This document shows, one piece after another, positions 5,896 through 6,246 of a stretch of DNA of 6,246 bases. Under the pieces are notes generated by a model, which did not search any database, was not told the origin of the DNA, and saw only the letters and a list, made by a program, of their open reading frames with translations. Made by a program: the position numbers and the translations under genes. This DNA comes from an uncultured Faecalibacterium sp. (GTDB taxonomy: Bacteria > Bacillota > Clostridia > Oscillospirales > Ruminococcaceae), in NCBI GenBank assembly GCA_934561485.1, contig CAKTGS010000105.1:1-6246 (forward strand), in the 5' to 3' direction. Position 1 is the stretch's first letter, and each line of letters begins with the position of its first letter.

Positions 5896-6246
5896 TTACT
5901 GCAGGATCGGCTCAATGGCAGCAGCCAGAGCATCCTTCTGGGCCTGTGCTTCGGCCAGGTCCTTGCCCAGGGTGGTGAAGTAGGTCTTGATCTTCGGCTC
6001 GGTGCCGGAGGGGCGAACCACCACTGTGGCGCCATTTTCCAGGCCGTAGATCAGCACGTTGGCAGCAGGCAGGCCGGTTTCTTCGGGCTTCTTGTAGTCG
6101 GTCACTTTGACCACCTTGTGGCCAGCCAGCTCGGCGGGCGGGTTGTCGCGCAGCTTCTGCATGATGGAAGCCATCTTCTCCATGCCGGTCAGGCCGGGGA
6201 ACTCAAAGCTGTCCACCTTGTTCAGGTAGCGGCCATACTGCTTGTA
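5896..6246 (-). CDS. Phospho-sugar mutase (phosphoglucomutase/phosphomannomutase family), C-terminal part
   Basis: Only the last 116 residues and the TAA stop are present; the gene enters from beyond the window. VVVRPSGTEPKIKTYF (75-90 of the visible part) is the phosphate-binding loop of the C-terminal domain of the alpha-D-phosphohexomutase superfamily, which moves a phosphate between C1 and C6 of a sugar. It is followed by a helical tail (LAEAQAQKDALAAAIEPILQ). PSGTEPKIK with the aromatic residue after it resembles the long PgcA-type phosphoglucomutases of Firmicutes more than GlmM, whose loop usually continues with V/L-I-R. Sugar specificity cannot be decided because the active-site serine, metal loop and sugar-binding loop are outside the window. 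The terminator after it and the fresh promoter of ispDF show that it is a separate transcription unit. Confidence 0.93.
   Translation of the reverse strand, partial: YKQYGRYLNKVDSFEFPGLTGMEKMASIMQKLRDNPPAELAGHKVVKVTDYKKPEETGLPAANVLIYGLENGATVVVRPSGTEPKIKTYFTTLGKDLAEAQAQKDALAAAIEPILQ

Noticed and set aside
5896..6246. Assignment of the mutase as GlmM, the usual partner of cdaA-cdaR
   Set aside because: The visible RPSGTEPKIK loop and tail fit PgcA-type phospho-sugar mutases better. The gene is also upstream of the operon and cut off from it by a terminator and a new promoter.

Overview
The window is a compact, GC-rich bacterial segment. Every gene I can support lies on the minus strand, so transcription runs from high to low coordinates. 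The membrane diadenylate cyclase CdaA followed by its YbbR-repeat partner CdaR is a Firmicutes arrangement. Together with high GC, strong Shine-Dalgarno sites and near absence of TTA/CTA/TCA codons, this suggests a GC-rich member of Clostridia, perhaps Oscillospiraceae (Faecalibacterium, Gemmiger or Subdoligranulum-like). That taxonomic placement is inference from style and not from a database match.

Layout in order of transcription: (1) 6246-5896, the C-terminal end of a phospho-sugar mutase (phosphoglucomutase/phosphomannomutase family), closed by a strong intrinsic terminator at 5863-5832. (2) A 183-bp intergenic region holding that terminator, a sigma-A-type promoter (TTGCAG, 17 bp, TATAAT) and a GC-rich leader of about 68 nt that can fold next to the ribosome binding site. 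(3) A tightly packed five-gene run: ispDF (5712-4546, TTG start, bifunctional MEP-pathway enzyme), cdaA (4526-3624), cdaR (3627-2323), an uncharacterised FAD-dependent dehydrogenase of the COG2509 type (2304-709), and the start of an unrecognised two-helix membrane protein (698 to the window edge). Gaps between these five are 19, -4, 18 and 10 nt, with no room for internal terminators or promoters, so I read them as one operon.

How the genes relate: IspDF makes two consecutive intermediates on the way to isoprenoids, including the undecaprenyl carrier of wall synthesis. CdaA makes c-di-AMP, which controls potassium and osmolyte balance and, indirectly, turgor and wall integrity, and CdaR modulates CdaA. 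In Bacilli cdaA-cdaR is usually followed by glmM (wall precursor); here glmM is absent and a redox enzyme plus a membrane protein follow instead.

The most interesting point is inside ispDF. The linker between the two enzyme domains is itself a near-perfect Shine-Dalgarno sequence placed 9 nt before an ATG that begins a full-length IspF, so the gene may yield both the fusion and free IspF. I see no mobile element, CRISPR array, tRNA or rRNA. Nothing in the window looks like a defence system or other wholly new system.
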